Shown in pieces: positions 1 to 6,488 of a DNA stretch of 10,364 nucleotides. Source of the DNA: an uncultured Syntrophobacterales bacterium (GTDB taxonomy: Bacteria > Desulfobacterota > Syntrophia > Syntrophales > UBA5619); the NCBI GenBank assembly GCA_903903205.1, contig CAIUXU010000319.1, positions 1 through 10,364 of the forward strand, in the 5' to 3' direction. The notes under the pieces are model-generated. The model did not search any database and had not been told where the DNA came from. It saw nothing but the letters and a program-made list of their open reading frames with translations. The position numbers and the translations under genes were made by a program. The first letter of the stretch is position 1; every line of letters begins with the position of its first letter.

Positions 1-113
1 AAGCCGTTGTCATGGAGTCGGTAGAGCGTGCGCAGCGCGTTGGGGCTGATCTGCTTCCGGGATATGCCGTGTTCCTCTCTGGGAATGATGCGTGGTTCCA
101 TGGTTTCCACCAT
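1..113 (-). CDS. pcnB: PcnB-like poly(A) polymerase / CCA-adding family protein, N-terminus only
   Basis: Read on the minus strand from ATG at 113, 37 codons are visible before the left edge. A second in-frame ATG at 101 is an equally possible start. The peptide contains PRIIPREEHGISRKQISPNA followed by LRTLYRLHDNG. This closely matches the known N-terminus of bacterial PcnB, which reads IPREQHAISRKDIS followed by NALKVMYRLNKAGY and sits just before the GGxVRD nucleotidyltransferase motif. That catalytic motif would lie outside the window. PcnB adds 3' poly(A) tails to RNA in the cytoplasm and promotes decay; a tRNA nucleotidyltransferase of the same superfamily is possible. The gene is divergent from the transporter operon and shares the intergenic region 114-328. 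It is probably a housekeeping neighbour rather than part of the pathway. No strong ribosome binding site is seen before either ATG. Confidence 0.75.
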   Translation of the reverse strand, partial: MVETMEPRIIPREEHGISRKQISPNALRTLYRLHDNG

Positions 114-165
114 AGCACACCCGGTAGAAAAAGCAAAATCCCGGCGTGGTGCGGTCAATATTCCC

Positions 166-194
166 TTGACATGCAGATACGTTCTGCATATATG
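166..194 (+). promoter_or_regulatory. Sigma-70-type promoter for the liv operon
   Basis: A perfect -35 box TTGACA lies at 166-171 and a -10-like TATATG at 189-194, separated by the optimal 17 nt. Transcription would start near 201, giving a leader of about 128 nt before the binding-protein start at 329. It faces the transporter genes and is the only near-consensus promoter I found in the window. The boxes are seen directly; promoter activity is inferred. Confidence 0.65.
171..189. promoter_or_regulatory. Inverted repeat, candidate operator between -35 and -10
   Basis: ATGCAGA (171-177) and TCTGCAT (183-189) are perfect 7-bp inverted arms around TACGT. The dyad fills the spacer between the -35 and -10 boxes and touches both of them. 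A dimeric regulator bound here would block RNA polymerase. The region is also upstream of the divergent pcnB-like gene. No regulator gene lies in this window, so the binding family is unknown. Confidence 0.5.
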
Positions 195-328
195 TCCCTC
201 CAAAAGCAGTGCCTCGTCAAGAAGGATGTTCTATTCCGGACACCCGTTGGGGACGGTCTCCGAAGAGGGGCACGGCGGCAAGGCCCGTTTTATTTCTCAG
301 ACTCGGGTAAAAATTGAGGGAGGTTTCC

Positions 329-1483
329 ATGAAAAAAGTGATTATCGGCGCATTGTGCGGTCTTGTGGCGGCGTTTGCGGTGGCGACGACGGCCCCGGCG
401 GCTGAGATTAAGCTCGGCGTCGCGGCGGCGCTCACAGGGCCTGTTGCAAAGTATGGCGTTCCCATCAGGAACGGCTTCACCCTCGCGTCCGAAGAGGTCA
501 ACGCCAAGGGAGGCGTGAACGGCAACAAGCTCGTTCTCGTCATCGAGGACGAGCAGGCAAAGAAGGAAGAGGCCATCAACGTTTTCAAGAAGCTTATCTT
601 CCAGGACAAGGTGTTCGCGATCTTCGGGCCCACCCTGTCAAACTCGGCCTTTGCGGCAGACCCCATTGCCAACCAGGCGAAGGTCGTGGTCTTTGCCACA
701 AGCAACACGGTCAACGGCATCACCGACATGGGACCATGGGTCTTCCGGAATTCCATCATGGAGGCCGACGTTCTTCCCGTCACGGTACGCGAGGCGGTGA
801 AGAAATTCGGAATCAAGAAGGTAGCGGTCCTCTACGGTAATGACGACGCCTTCACCAAGGGCGGTTACGATGTCTTCAAGGTGGTCCTGGAGACCCAGAA
901 GATCCCGGTCACCAACACCGAGACATTTGCAAAAGGTGACGTAGATTTTCGCGCTCAGCTCACGAAAATCAAGGCCCAGAACCCCGATGCCATTGTCTGC
1001 TCGGCGCTCGCAGAGGAAGCAGCCAATATCATCCTCCAGGCGCGCAACCTGGGGATTACCACCCCATTCGTTGGCGGCAACGGCTTTAACTCGGCAAAAC
1101 TCTTCGAAATCGCCAAGGCGGCCGCCGACAACACCATCATCGGCGGCCCTTGGGCGGCTGAGAGCGTGAGCGCCAGGAACAAAGCCTTCGTCGCCGCCTA
1201 CACCAAGAAATACGGCGCCGAACCGGACCAGTTTGCCGCCCAGGCTTATGACGCCCTGTACATCGTCGCCGAGGCCCTCAAGGCGGTCAAGCTGTCGGGC
1301 AACCTGGAGAAGGATCGCCAGTCGCTGCGAGACGCCCTTCCCTCGGTGAAGATTGAAGGGGCGACCGGCCCCTTCACCTTCCGGAAGGCGCCCGCCAAGG
1401 CCGGTGTGGAGACTGGCTATGACGCCCAGCAGGACGCCCACATCTTTATCGCCAAGGGTGGCAAGTTCGTCCTGATGAAATAG
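329..1483 (+). CDS. livK: Branched-chain amino acid-type ABC transporter substrate-binding protein
   Basis: This is a periplasmic ligand-binding protein of the Peripla_BP_6 (LivJ/LivK) family, 384 residues, the usual size. Residues 1 to about 25 form a signal peptide: KK at 2-3, a hydrophobic core, and cleavage near APAA before EIKLGVAAALTGPVAKYG. That last stretch is the typical mature start of the family. There is no lipobox cysteine, so it is probably soluble. Downstream come family stretches NGFTLASEEVNAKGGVNG and YGNDDAFTKGG, and AQAYDALY near the C-terminus. ATG at 329 was chosen because GAGGGAGG (316-323) precedes it by 5 nt; the in-frame TTG at 314 overlaps that site. It is the first gene of the operon, followed by a strong hairpin and then the permeases. 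Members bind branched amino acids, but also amides, urea, aromatic acids and other small acids. The ligand cannot be read from the sequence, and 'livK' is a family label. Confidence 0.93.
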   Translation: MKKVIIGALCGLVAAFAVATTAPAAEIKLGVAAALTGPVAKYGVPIRNGFTLASEEVNAKGGVNGNKLVLVIEDEQAKKEEAINVFKKLIFQDKVFAIFGPTLSNSAFAADPIANQAKVVVFATSNTVNGITDMGPWVFRNSIMEADVLPVTVREAVKKFGIKKVAVLYGNDDAFTKGGYDVFKVVLETQKIPVTNTETFAKGDVDFRAQLTKIKAQNPDAIVCSALAEEAANIILQARNLGITTPFVGGNGFNSAKLFEIAKAAADNTIIGGPWAAESVSARNKAFVAAYTKKYGAEPDQFAAQAYDALYIVAEALKAVKLSGNLEKDRQSLRDALPSVKIEGATGPFTFRKAPAKAGVETGYDAQQDAHIFIAKGGKFVLMK

Positions 1484-1507
1484 CACACCGAAACCCGCTG
1501 GACCCAA

Positions 1508-1537
1508 GACCCGGGCAGGCGTTGTCCTGCCCGGGTC
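1508..1537 (+). terminator. Strong hairpin between the binding-protein and permease genes (attenuator or mRNA-stabilising)
   Basis: GACCCGGGCAGG (1508-1519) and CCTGCCCGGGTC (1526-1537) form a perfect 12-bp stem with a 6-nt loop, followed by CTTTTC. The short U tract could give partial intrinsic termination. It starts 24 nt after the livK stop and ends 18 nt before livH. The position suits a partial terminator or 3' stabiliser that gives more binding protein than membrane subunits, a known arrangement in binding-protein operons. Confidence 0.65.
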
Positions 1538-1555
1538 CTTTTCAAGAGTTTTCTA

Positions 1556-2437
1556 ATGATCGCTCAACAGCTCATTAACGCCTTGACGCTCGGAAGCGTC
1601 TATGCCCTGTTCGCTCTCGGGTTCACCCTCGTGTTCGGGGTGCTGGAGGTGATCAACCTCGCCCACGGCGCCGTGTTCATGGCGGGAGCCTATGCGGCGC
1701 TGCTTCTGGTGACCAAGGCGAACCTCAACATTTGGGTTGCACTGCCCCTGGCCATGCTTGCCTCCGGCGCTTTGGGGCTGCTCATCGACCAGATCGTTCT
1801 GAAGCCCCTGCGGGGCCGACGGGCTCACCACCTCATGCCCATGATCGCAACCATCGGCGCGGCCACCCTGATTACCAACGCAGCCCAGGGGATCTTCGGC
1901 GCGGAGACCTCACGCTTCCCTTTGGGAACCATCCCCGAGGAGAGCTTCCAGATAGGAACGATCCGGATTACCGAGCTCCAGATAGCCATCGTGATCATCT
2001 CATTTTTGCTTATGCTCCTGCTGATGGTCATCCTGAAGAAAACCCGCCTCGGGAAGGCCGTGCGGGCCGTAGCCGAGAACCCCCAGACCTCCTACCTTCT
2101 GGGAATCAACGTAGAGGGAGTCTTTCGACTCGTCTCGTTTACTGCCGCCGCGCTTGGCGGTGGAGCGGGGGTTCTCATTGGACTCTCTTTTAACGCCATC
2201 TTCCCCTTCATGGGACAACCGCTGATGCCCAAGGGGATAGCCGTGATCATCCTGGGAGGCATGGGCGATGTACGGGGCGCCATGGTTGGAGGACTCTTCC
2301 TGGGGGTGGCCGAGGTGATGAGTGTGGCTTATCTTTCCAGCGACTACCGGGACGCCGTCGCTTTCGGACTCCTCTTCCTGATTCTGCTGGTACGCCCCTC
2401 GGGTCTCTTTGGCCGGGTTCTGGAAAGAAAGGCATGA
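1556..2437 (+). CDS. livH: ABC transporter permease, LivH family
   Basis: This is an inner-membrane permease of the high-affinity branched-chain amino acid (HAAT) type, 293 residues, normal length. The N-terminus QQLINALTLGSVYALFALGF followed by VINLAHGAVFMAGAY is the LivH signature. The protein is a series of hydrophobic segments. The cytoplasmic coupling region is near residues 160-185 (KKTRLGKAVRAVAENPQ, then LLGINV). The C-terminal GGMGDVRGAMVGGLFLG and LLVRPSGLFGR are also typical. ATG at 1556 is preceded by a modest AAGAG site 7 nt upstream. It would pair with the LivM-type permease encoded next to form the channel. The separate hairpin upstream suggests lower expression than the binding protein. 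Confidence 0.93.
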   Translation: MIAQQLINALTLGSVYALFALGFTLVFGVLEVINLAHGAVFMAGAYAALLLVTKANLNIWVALPLAMLASGALGLLIDQIVLKPLRGRRAHHLMPMIATIGAATLITNAAQGIFGAETSRFPLGTIPEESFQIGTIRITELQIAIVIISFLLMLLLMVILKKTRLGKAVRAVAENPQTSYLLGINVEGVFRLVSFTAAALGGGAGVLIGLSFNAIFPFMGQPLMPKGIAVIILGGMGDVRGAMVGGLFLGVAEVMSVAYLSSDYRDAVAFGLLFLILLVRPSGLFGRVLERKA

Positions 2438-2466
2438 GACATGAAGCCTGAGACGGAGGGAAACGG

Positions 2467-3324
2467 GTGACGGACGATCTGCAGGTCTTCTGGGCCACAT
2501 ACAACACGCTTGTCTACACCGTGGGCGTTCATGCGATGCTTGCCCTTTCGATCTACCTGACACTCTCCTGCGGGCTGCTCTCGCTCGGCAACGCAGCTTT
2601 CATGGGCATCGGGGCCTACACCGCCGCACTGGCGACGCTTCGCCTCGGGCTTCCTTTTGGAGAGGCCCTGGCGCTCGGCGGGCTCCTGCCCGGCCTGGTG
2701 GCTCTGGTGATCGGCATACCGACGCTTCGGCTTTCCGGGGTCTACCTGGCCATGGCTACCCTGGGCTTCGGGGAGGTGGTGCGGGTTGTCTTTTTGAACC
2801 TGGAGATCACCGGCGGCTCCATGGGCTTAAACGGCATCCCCATGAAGACCCAACTCTGGCATATCGTGGCGATCCTCGTCGTCCTCGTTTACGGGTTCGT
2901 GCGACTGCGGCGCTCCAAGATCGGCCGCGCCTTTGAAGCCATCAAAGAGGATGAGACGGCCGCCAAAGCAATGGGCATCAACACCACCTCATACAAGCTT
3001 CTGGCTTTTGTTCTGGGCGCGATCATCGCCGGGGTTGCGGGGGGCTTGAACGCCCATTTCACCTTCTTCGTCTCTCCTCGCGAATACGGGTTCGACCCTG
3101 CGGTGGACATCCTGACCGGCGCCATCTTCGGCGGCACCGGAAGCTTTGTGGGCCCGATGGTTGGCAGTGCAATCCTGGCGATTTTACCGGAGCTCCTGCG
3201 GTTCCTCAAGGCATTCCGCCTGGCGGTGAACGGGCTCATTCTGATCCTCGTGGTCATCTACCTGCCCAACGGGATCTGGGATCGGAAACTCTTCGCGAGA
3301 CTCCGGCGAAAGGGGTCTGCCTGA
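2467..3324 (+). CDS. livM: ABC transporter permease, LivM family
   Basis: This is the second inner-membrane permease of the HAAT transporter, 285 residues. Family landmarks are SLGNAAFMGIGAYTAA in the N-terminal part, FEAIKEDETAAKAMGIN (the cytoplasmic loop that contacts the ATPases), DPAVDILTGAIFGGTGSFVG, and a C-terminal YLPNGIWD resembling the usual hydrophobic-PxGLxG end. It lacks the long N-terminal extension of E. coli LivM, as is common in short LivM proteins. The GTG start at 2467 is supported by GGAGGG (2455-2460), 6 nt upstream. The gap to livH is 29 nt. Its TGA stop shares one base with the ATG of the ATPase gene that follows (TGATG at 3322-3326), pointing to translational coupling. 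Confidence 0.92.
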   Translation: MTDDLQVFWATYNTLVYTVGVHAMLALSIYLTLSCGLLSLGNAAFMGIGAYTAALATLRLGLPFGEALALGGLLPGLVALVIGIPTLRLSGVYLAMATLGFGEVVRVVFLNLEITGGSMGLNGIPMKTQLWHIVAILVVLVYGFVRLRRSKIGRAFEAIKEDETAAKAMGINTTSYKLLAFVLGAIIAGVAGGLNAHFTFFVSPREYGFDPAVDILTGAIFGGTGSFVGPMVGSAILAILPELLRFLKAFRLAVNGLILILVVIYLPNGIWDRKLFARLRRKGSA

Positions 3325-4079
3325 TGCTGAGGATCAACGGTCTCACCAAGCAGTTCGGAGGTCTTCGGGTTCTGGACGAGGTTTCATTCCAGGTGCCTGA
3401 AGGGATCATCTACGGCCTCATCGGCCCGAACGGGGCCGGCAAAACCACGCTCTTCAATCTGATTACAGGGATCCTCAAGTCTAACACCGGCACCGTACAC
3501 TTGGGCGACGAGCTTCTCACGGGCCTTCCGCCTCACCGGGTCACACAAGCGGGCATCGGCCGAACTTTCCAAAACATCCGGATCTTCCGGGAGATGACTC
3601 TTTTGGAGAACGTGATGGTGGGAATGCACGACCACCTGCGCTACGGCCTCGCCGGCACTCTCCTTGCGCTGCCTTCCCATCGCAGGGAGGAGAAGCGAGG
3701 AAGGGAGAGGGCCCGGGAACTCCTCTCCTGGTTGAGCCTGGACACCAAGGCCACGATCGAGGCGGGGAGCCTCTCCTACGGCGAGCAGCGAAAGCTGGAA
3801 CTCGCCCGTGCCCTGGCTACCGAACCCAAGGTACTCCTGATCGATGAGCCTGCGGCCGGCATGAACCCGGCCGAGACCGAAGAGCTCATGGGCGAGATCA
3901 CCTGTATCAGTCGGCGCGGGTACACCATCCTCTTGATCGAACATGACATGCGGCTGGTGATGGGGCTCTGCCAAAGGATCGCCGTCTTGAACTTCGGAGT
4001 GCTGATCGCAGAGGGGGCGCCGGCGGAGATCCGGTGCAATCCCGAGGTGGTCGAAGCCTACCTGGGAAAGGATGTGTGA
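3324..4079 (+). CDS. livG: ABC transporter ATP-binding protein, LivG family
   Basis: This is one of two cytoplasmic ATPases that power the HAAT importer, 251 residues. Visible motifs are Walker A GPNGAGKTT (34-42), the Q-loop glutamine Q83 in GRTFQNIRIF (typical of LivG), the signature LSYGEQ (150-155), Walker B VLLIDEP (170-176) followed by AAGMNPAE, and H-loop H207 in LIEHDM. All catalytic elements are intact. Start ATG 3324 overlaps the livM stop by one base and has AGGGG 8 nt upstream. The C-terminal part (EGAPAEIRCNPEVVEAYLG) is the normal LivG tail. It acts as a heterodimer with the LivF-type ATPase encoded next. Confidence 0.95.
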   Translation: MLRINGLTKQFGGLRVLDEVSFQVPEGIIYGLIGPNGAGKTTLFNLITGILKSNTGTVHLGDELLTGLPPHRVTQAGIGRTFQNIRIFREMTLLENVMVGMHDHLRYGLAGTLLALPSHRREEKRGRERARELLSWLSLDTKATIEAGSLSYGEQRKLELARALATEPKVLLIDEPAAGMNPAETEELMGEITCISRRGYTILLIEHDMRLVMGLCQRIAVLNFGVLIAEGAPAEIRCNPEVVEAYLGKDV

Positions 4080-4083
4080 GGCC

Positions 4084-4830
4084 ATGGCCACGAACAAACA
4101 TCTCCTCGAGATCGTCGGCCTCGCGGTCAATTACGGCCACATCCGGGCCGTCCACCAGTTGGATTTGACGATTCAGCAGGGGGAGATCGTTGCCCTCATC
4201 GGCGCCAACGGCGCCGGCAAGAGCACGACCCTCCTTGCGGTTTCAGGGCTTCTAAAACCGTCTGCCGGAACAATCCTCTTTGAGGGGAAGGATGTCGGAC
4301 GTCTCCGCCCGCAGGAGATCGTGCAGCATGGTCTGATTCAGGTACCCGAAGGACGGGCCATCCTGACAACCCTCACGGTCCTGGAAAACCTGGAACTCGG
4401 AGCGTACAGTCGAAAGAATCGCCGCGAGGCGGCACAAGACCTGGAAGTGGTGCTGGACCGCTTCCCGATCCTTCGGGAGCGGGGAGACCTCCCGGCGGGG
4501 AATTTGAGCGGCGGTGAACAGCAGATGCTGGCGATCGGCCGGGCGCTCATGGGCAGACCTCGCCTCCTTCTTCTGGATGAACCCTCCATGGGCCTTGCTC
4601 CGCTGGTCGTCCAGGGGATCTTCGAGATCCTTCAGGAGATCAACAAAACGGGAACATCGATCCTCCTCGTGGAGCAAAACGCCCGGCAAGCCCTTCGGGT
4701 CGCGAACCGGGGGTACGTTTTGGAGACCGGGAAGATCGTCCTCTCCGACACCGCAAGCAACCTGCTTGAAAACCAAAAGGTGATCGATGCCTATCTCGGG
4801 GGTGGAAAGGATTGTTGTTCGGTGGATTAA
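4084..4830 (+). CDS. livF: ABC transporter ATP-binding protein, LivF family
   Basis: This is the second ATPase of the HAAT transporter, 248 residues from ATG 4084. Counting from that start: Walker A GANGAGKST (40-48), VPEGRAIL after the Q-loop region (a LivF hallmark), signature LSGGEQ (141-146), and Walker B LLLLDEPSMGLAPL. The H-loop position carries glutamine in LVEQNA, which is normal for LivF. An in-frame ATG at 4072 would add MCEA and overlap livG by 8 nt. I prefer 4084 because AAAGGA (4067-4072) is then 11 nt upstream, whereas it overlaps the earlier ATG; the choice is uncertain. The C-terminal KDCCSVD after YLGGG looks unusual but carries no known function. This is the last gene of the ABC transporter block; 94 nt separate it from the enzyme genes. 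Confidence 0.94.
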   Translation: MATNKHLLEIVGLAVNYGHIRAVHQLDLTIQQGEIVALIGANGAGKSTTLLAVSGLLKPSAGTILFEGKDVGRLRPQEIVQHGLIQVPEGRAILTTLTVLENLELGAYSRKNRREAAQDLEVVLDRFPILRERGDLPAGNLSGGEQQMLAIGRALMGRPRLLLLDEPSMGLAPLVVQGIFEILQEINKTGTSILLVEQNARQALRVANRGYVLETGKIVLSDTASNLLENQKVIDAYLGGGKDCCSVD

Positions 4831-4850
4831 CCCATGACGATTGCATTTAA

Positions 4851-4869
4851 GTCCTTTTACGTGTAGGAC
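4851..4869. promoter_or_regulatory. Imperfect dyad upstream of the enzyme genes, possible operator
   Basis: GTCCT (4851-4855) and AGGAC (4865-4869) are inverted 5-bp arms around a 9-nt centre containing TACGT at 4858-4862. The site lies in the 94-nt gap between livF and the LarA-like gene. A poor promoter-like pair, TTGCAT (4841-4846) and TAGGAC (4864-4869) spaced by 17 nt, overlaps it. This could mark a second regulated transcription start, but it may be chance. Confidence 0.25.
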
Positions 4870-4924
4870 CAAAAGCAAAGGCGCGCAGGCGGACAAAGTC
4901 GCGTCGCCATACTGGAGGATTAAA

Positions 4925-6181
4925 ATGTTGCTTCCCAAAATGGTCTTGTGCCGTCAACACTTTCCGCGGGAAACCGTTGCCACACCCACGGAGAGGTTGG
5001 CATCCCTGATCCGGTCAAGCTGGATTCCGGAAAAGGTCCGGCCGGGGCAGACGGTGGCGATCACCGGCGGCAGCCGGGGAATCGCCGCCATTGTCCCGCT
5101 CATGCGGGCGCTTGTCGCGGCGCTTCATGAACTCGGCGCAAAGCCTTTTGTCGTCAACGCCATGGGCAGCCACGGCGGCGCAACGGCTGAAGGACAGAAA
5201 GAGCTTCTCGCCTCGCTGGGGCTGACGGAGGCCGCCCTCGGCTGTCCGGTCACCGTGAGCATGGAGGTCGATACGATCGGCGAACTGGCGGACGGCTTTC
5301 CGGTCCTCTGCGATCGAAACGCGGCGCGGGCCAACCACATGATCGTGATGAACCGGATCAAGGAGCACACGGCGGTCACCGGCCCGGTCCAGAGCGGACT
5401 CTGCAAGATGTGCACGGTCGGGCTTGGCAAGGTGGAACAGGCCGCTCGCCTGCACCGCTACGGCCCGTCCCGCATGGGACAGATTATCCAGGAGGTCGCC
5501 ACGACGCTGGCTCGACAGGCGCCGGTGCTGGCCGGGATTGCCATCGTGGAAAACGCCTACGGCGAGATTGCGCGGCTGGAGCTGGTCCGGCCGGAGGAGT
5601 TCCCCGCGGTGGATGCAAGGCTTCTGCAGGAGGCTTTCCTTGTCACCGCCAAGCTGCCCTTTTCCGAACTCGATCTGCTCGTCGTCGAGGAGATGGGCAA
5701 ACGCTACAGCGGCACGGGCCTCGACCCTCATGTGATCGGACGCTTGCGCATCTGGGGTGAGCTGGAACCGGCATCCCCCCGGATCGAGCGCATCGCCGTG
5801 CTGGGTCTCGACCATACCTCCCACGGAAACGCGCAGGGTGTCGGTCTTGCCGACCTGATTACGGAGCGGTTTTTCCGCAGCATCGATCTTGCAATAACCT
5901 ACAAAAACATCCTCACCTCCACCTACGTCCAGCGGGGCATGATCCCCATCATCGGCGGCAGCGACCGGGAAACGATCGAAAAGGCCATCCATTCCCTCCC
6001 CCTCCTCCACGGGGATCGGCTCCGGATCGCCTGGATCAAGAATACAAACCAGTTGGAAGAGATCGCCCTCTCCCCGGCTGCGTTTTCCGGGTGCGCACCG
6101 GAGGCAAGTCTCGAAAAACTTCACGAGATCGACTGGGAATTCGACGAAAAGGGTCTGTTGATCCCCTGGAAAAAGGAGTAA
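4925..6181 (+). CDS. LarA-like (DUF2088) protein, probable nickel-pincer-dependent 2-hydroxyacid racemase/epimerase
   Basis: This 418-residue protein is close to LarA in size. It has the family stretches MGSHGGATAEGQ (80-91), VMNRIKEHTAVTGPVQSG (141-158) and GLCKMCTVGLGK (158-169). LarA proteins bind a nickel-pincer nucleotide on a lysine and interconvert alpha-hydroxyacid stereoisomers by hydride transfer; relatives act on lactate, malate, longer hydroxyacids and gluconate. From memory of L. plantarum LarA, R75, H108, H174, K184 and H200 correspond to R51, H83, H148, K161 and H177 here. The lysine-to-nickel-histidine spacing of 16 is identical. The Q295/K298 pair appears as E256/K259. It is cytoplasmic, with no signal peptide. 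ATG 4925 was chosen because GGAGG (4914-4918) lies 6 nt upstream; the longer frame starts at a poor TTG. The gene is 7 nt ahead of the split dehydratase, so an epimerase supplying that enzyme is the likely role. The substrate is unknown. Confidence 0.82.
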   Translation: MLLPKMVLCRQHFPRETVATPTERLASLIRSSWIPEKVRPGQTVAITGGSRGIAAIVPLMRALVAALHELGAKPFVVNAMGSHGGATAEGQKELLASLGLTEAALGCPVTVSMEVDTIGELADGFPVLCDRNAARANHMIVMNRIKEHTAVTGPVQSGLCKMCTVGLGKVEQAARLHRYGPSRMGQIIQEVATTLARQAPVLAGIAIVENAYGEIARLELVRPEEFPAVDARLLQEAFLVTAKLPFSELDLLVVEEMGKRYSGTGLDPHVIGRLRIWGELEPASPRIERIAVLGLDHTSHGNAQGVGLADLITERFFRSIDLAITYKNILTSTYVQRGMIPIIGGSDRETIEKAIHSLPLLHGDRLRIAWIKNTNQLEEIALSPAAFSGCAPEASLEKLHEIDWEFDEKGLLIPWKKE

Positions 6182-6188
6182 GAAGCCG

Positions 6189-6479
6189 GTGGCCAAGGCG
6201 CTGAAAATCAACCCCCGCGATAACGTTGCCGTGCTCCTCGGGGAGATCCGGCCCGGCGAGATGGTCGATGTGACGATCGGCTCCGAGGTGGCACATATCC
6301 AGGCGCGGCAGCAGATCGCATTCGGGCACAAGATCGCGCTCGTGAACCTGGCTATCGATCAGCCGATCATCAAGTATGGCGAGGAGATCGGCCGGGCGCT
6401 GACAGCGATCAGTGTCGGCGACTGGATTCACCTTCACAACCTCTACTGCCGCCGGGGTCATCAAGACGGAGCGAAATAA
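6189..6479 (+). CDS. UxaA-family lyase/dehydratase small subunit (SAF domain)
   Basis: This 96-residue protein corresponds to the N-terminal SAF domain of altronate dehydratase (UxaA) or to SuyA, the small subunit of (2R)-sulfolactate sulfo-lyase. Diagnostic pieces are INPRDNVAVLLGEIRPGE near the start, then IAFGHKIAL, IKYGEEIG and GDWIHLHN. In single-chain UxaA this domain is fused to the large catalytic domain; here that domain is encoded separately by the next gene. The start is GTG 6189, with AAGGAG (6173-6178) 10 nt upstream. The gap from the LarA-like gene is 7 nt and to the large subunit 9 nt, so the three are almost certainly co-translated. The last residues (CRRGHQDGAK) extend past the domain and may reach towards the large subunit. 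The split form alone does not tell altronate-type dehydratase from sulfo-lyase. Confidence 0.88.
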   Translation: MAKALKINPRDNVAVLLGEIRPGEMVDVTIGSEVAHIQARQQIAFGHKIALVNLAIDQPIIKYGEEIGRALTAISVGDWIHLHNLYCRRGHQDGAK

Positions 6480-6488
6480 GAAATCATC

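Noticed and set aside
268..297. Terminator-like GGGC/GCCC pair followed by GTTTTATTT in the livK leader
   Set aside because: The stem is only 4 bp with an 11-nt loop and no matching anti-terminator or riboswitch fold could be recognised, so attenuation is not supported.
114..328. Possible small RNA or riboswitch in the divergent intergenic region
   Set aside because: Only the promoter, its dyad and small hairpins such as CCGT/ACGG at 244-256 are seen; nothing matches a riboswitch class I know.
12..405. Two overlapping plus-strand open frames of 101 and 125 codons before livK
   Set aside because: They run across the PcnB-like start on the other strand, the promoter and the leader, and one continues into livK in another frame. 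Neither translation resembles a known protein.
638..1507. Long open frame on the minus strand opposite livK
   Set aside because: It is the shadow of a GC-rich, well-supported coding gene. The translation resembles no family and has no ribosome binding site.
2441..2470. Nine-codon frame between livH and livM whose TGA overlaps the livM GTG
   Set aside because: The arrangement would suit translational coupling, but it has no clear ribosome binding site of its own and can easily arise by chance. The livM site GGAGGG explains initiation without it.
4841..4924. Upstream extension of the LarA-like protein from TTG 4841
   Set aside because: The extension is not family-like, has no ribosome binding site, and a strong GGAGG lies at the right distance from ATG 4925.
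5015..6331. 438-codon open frame on the minus strand opposite the LarA-like gene
   Set aside because: The plus-strand frame carries clear family motifs across the same bases. The opposite frame is arginine- and histidine-rich, as is typical of GC-rich antisense frames.
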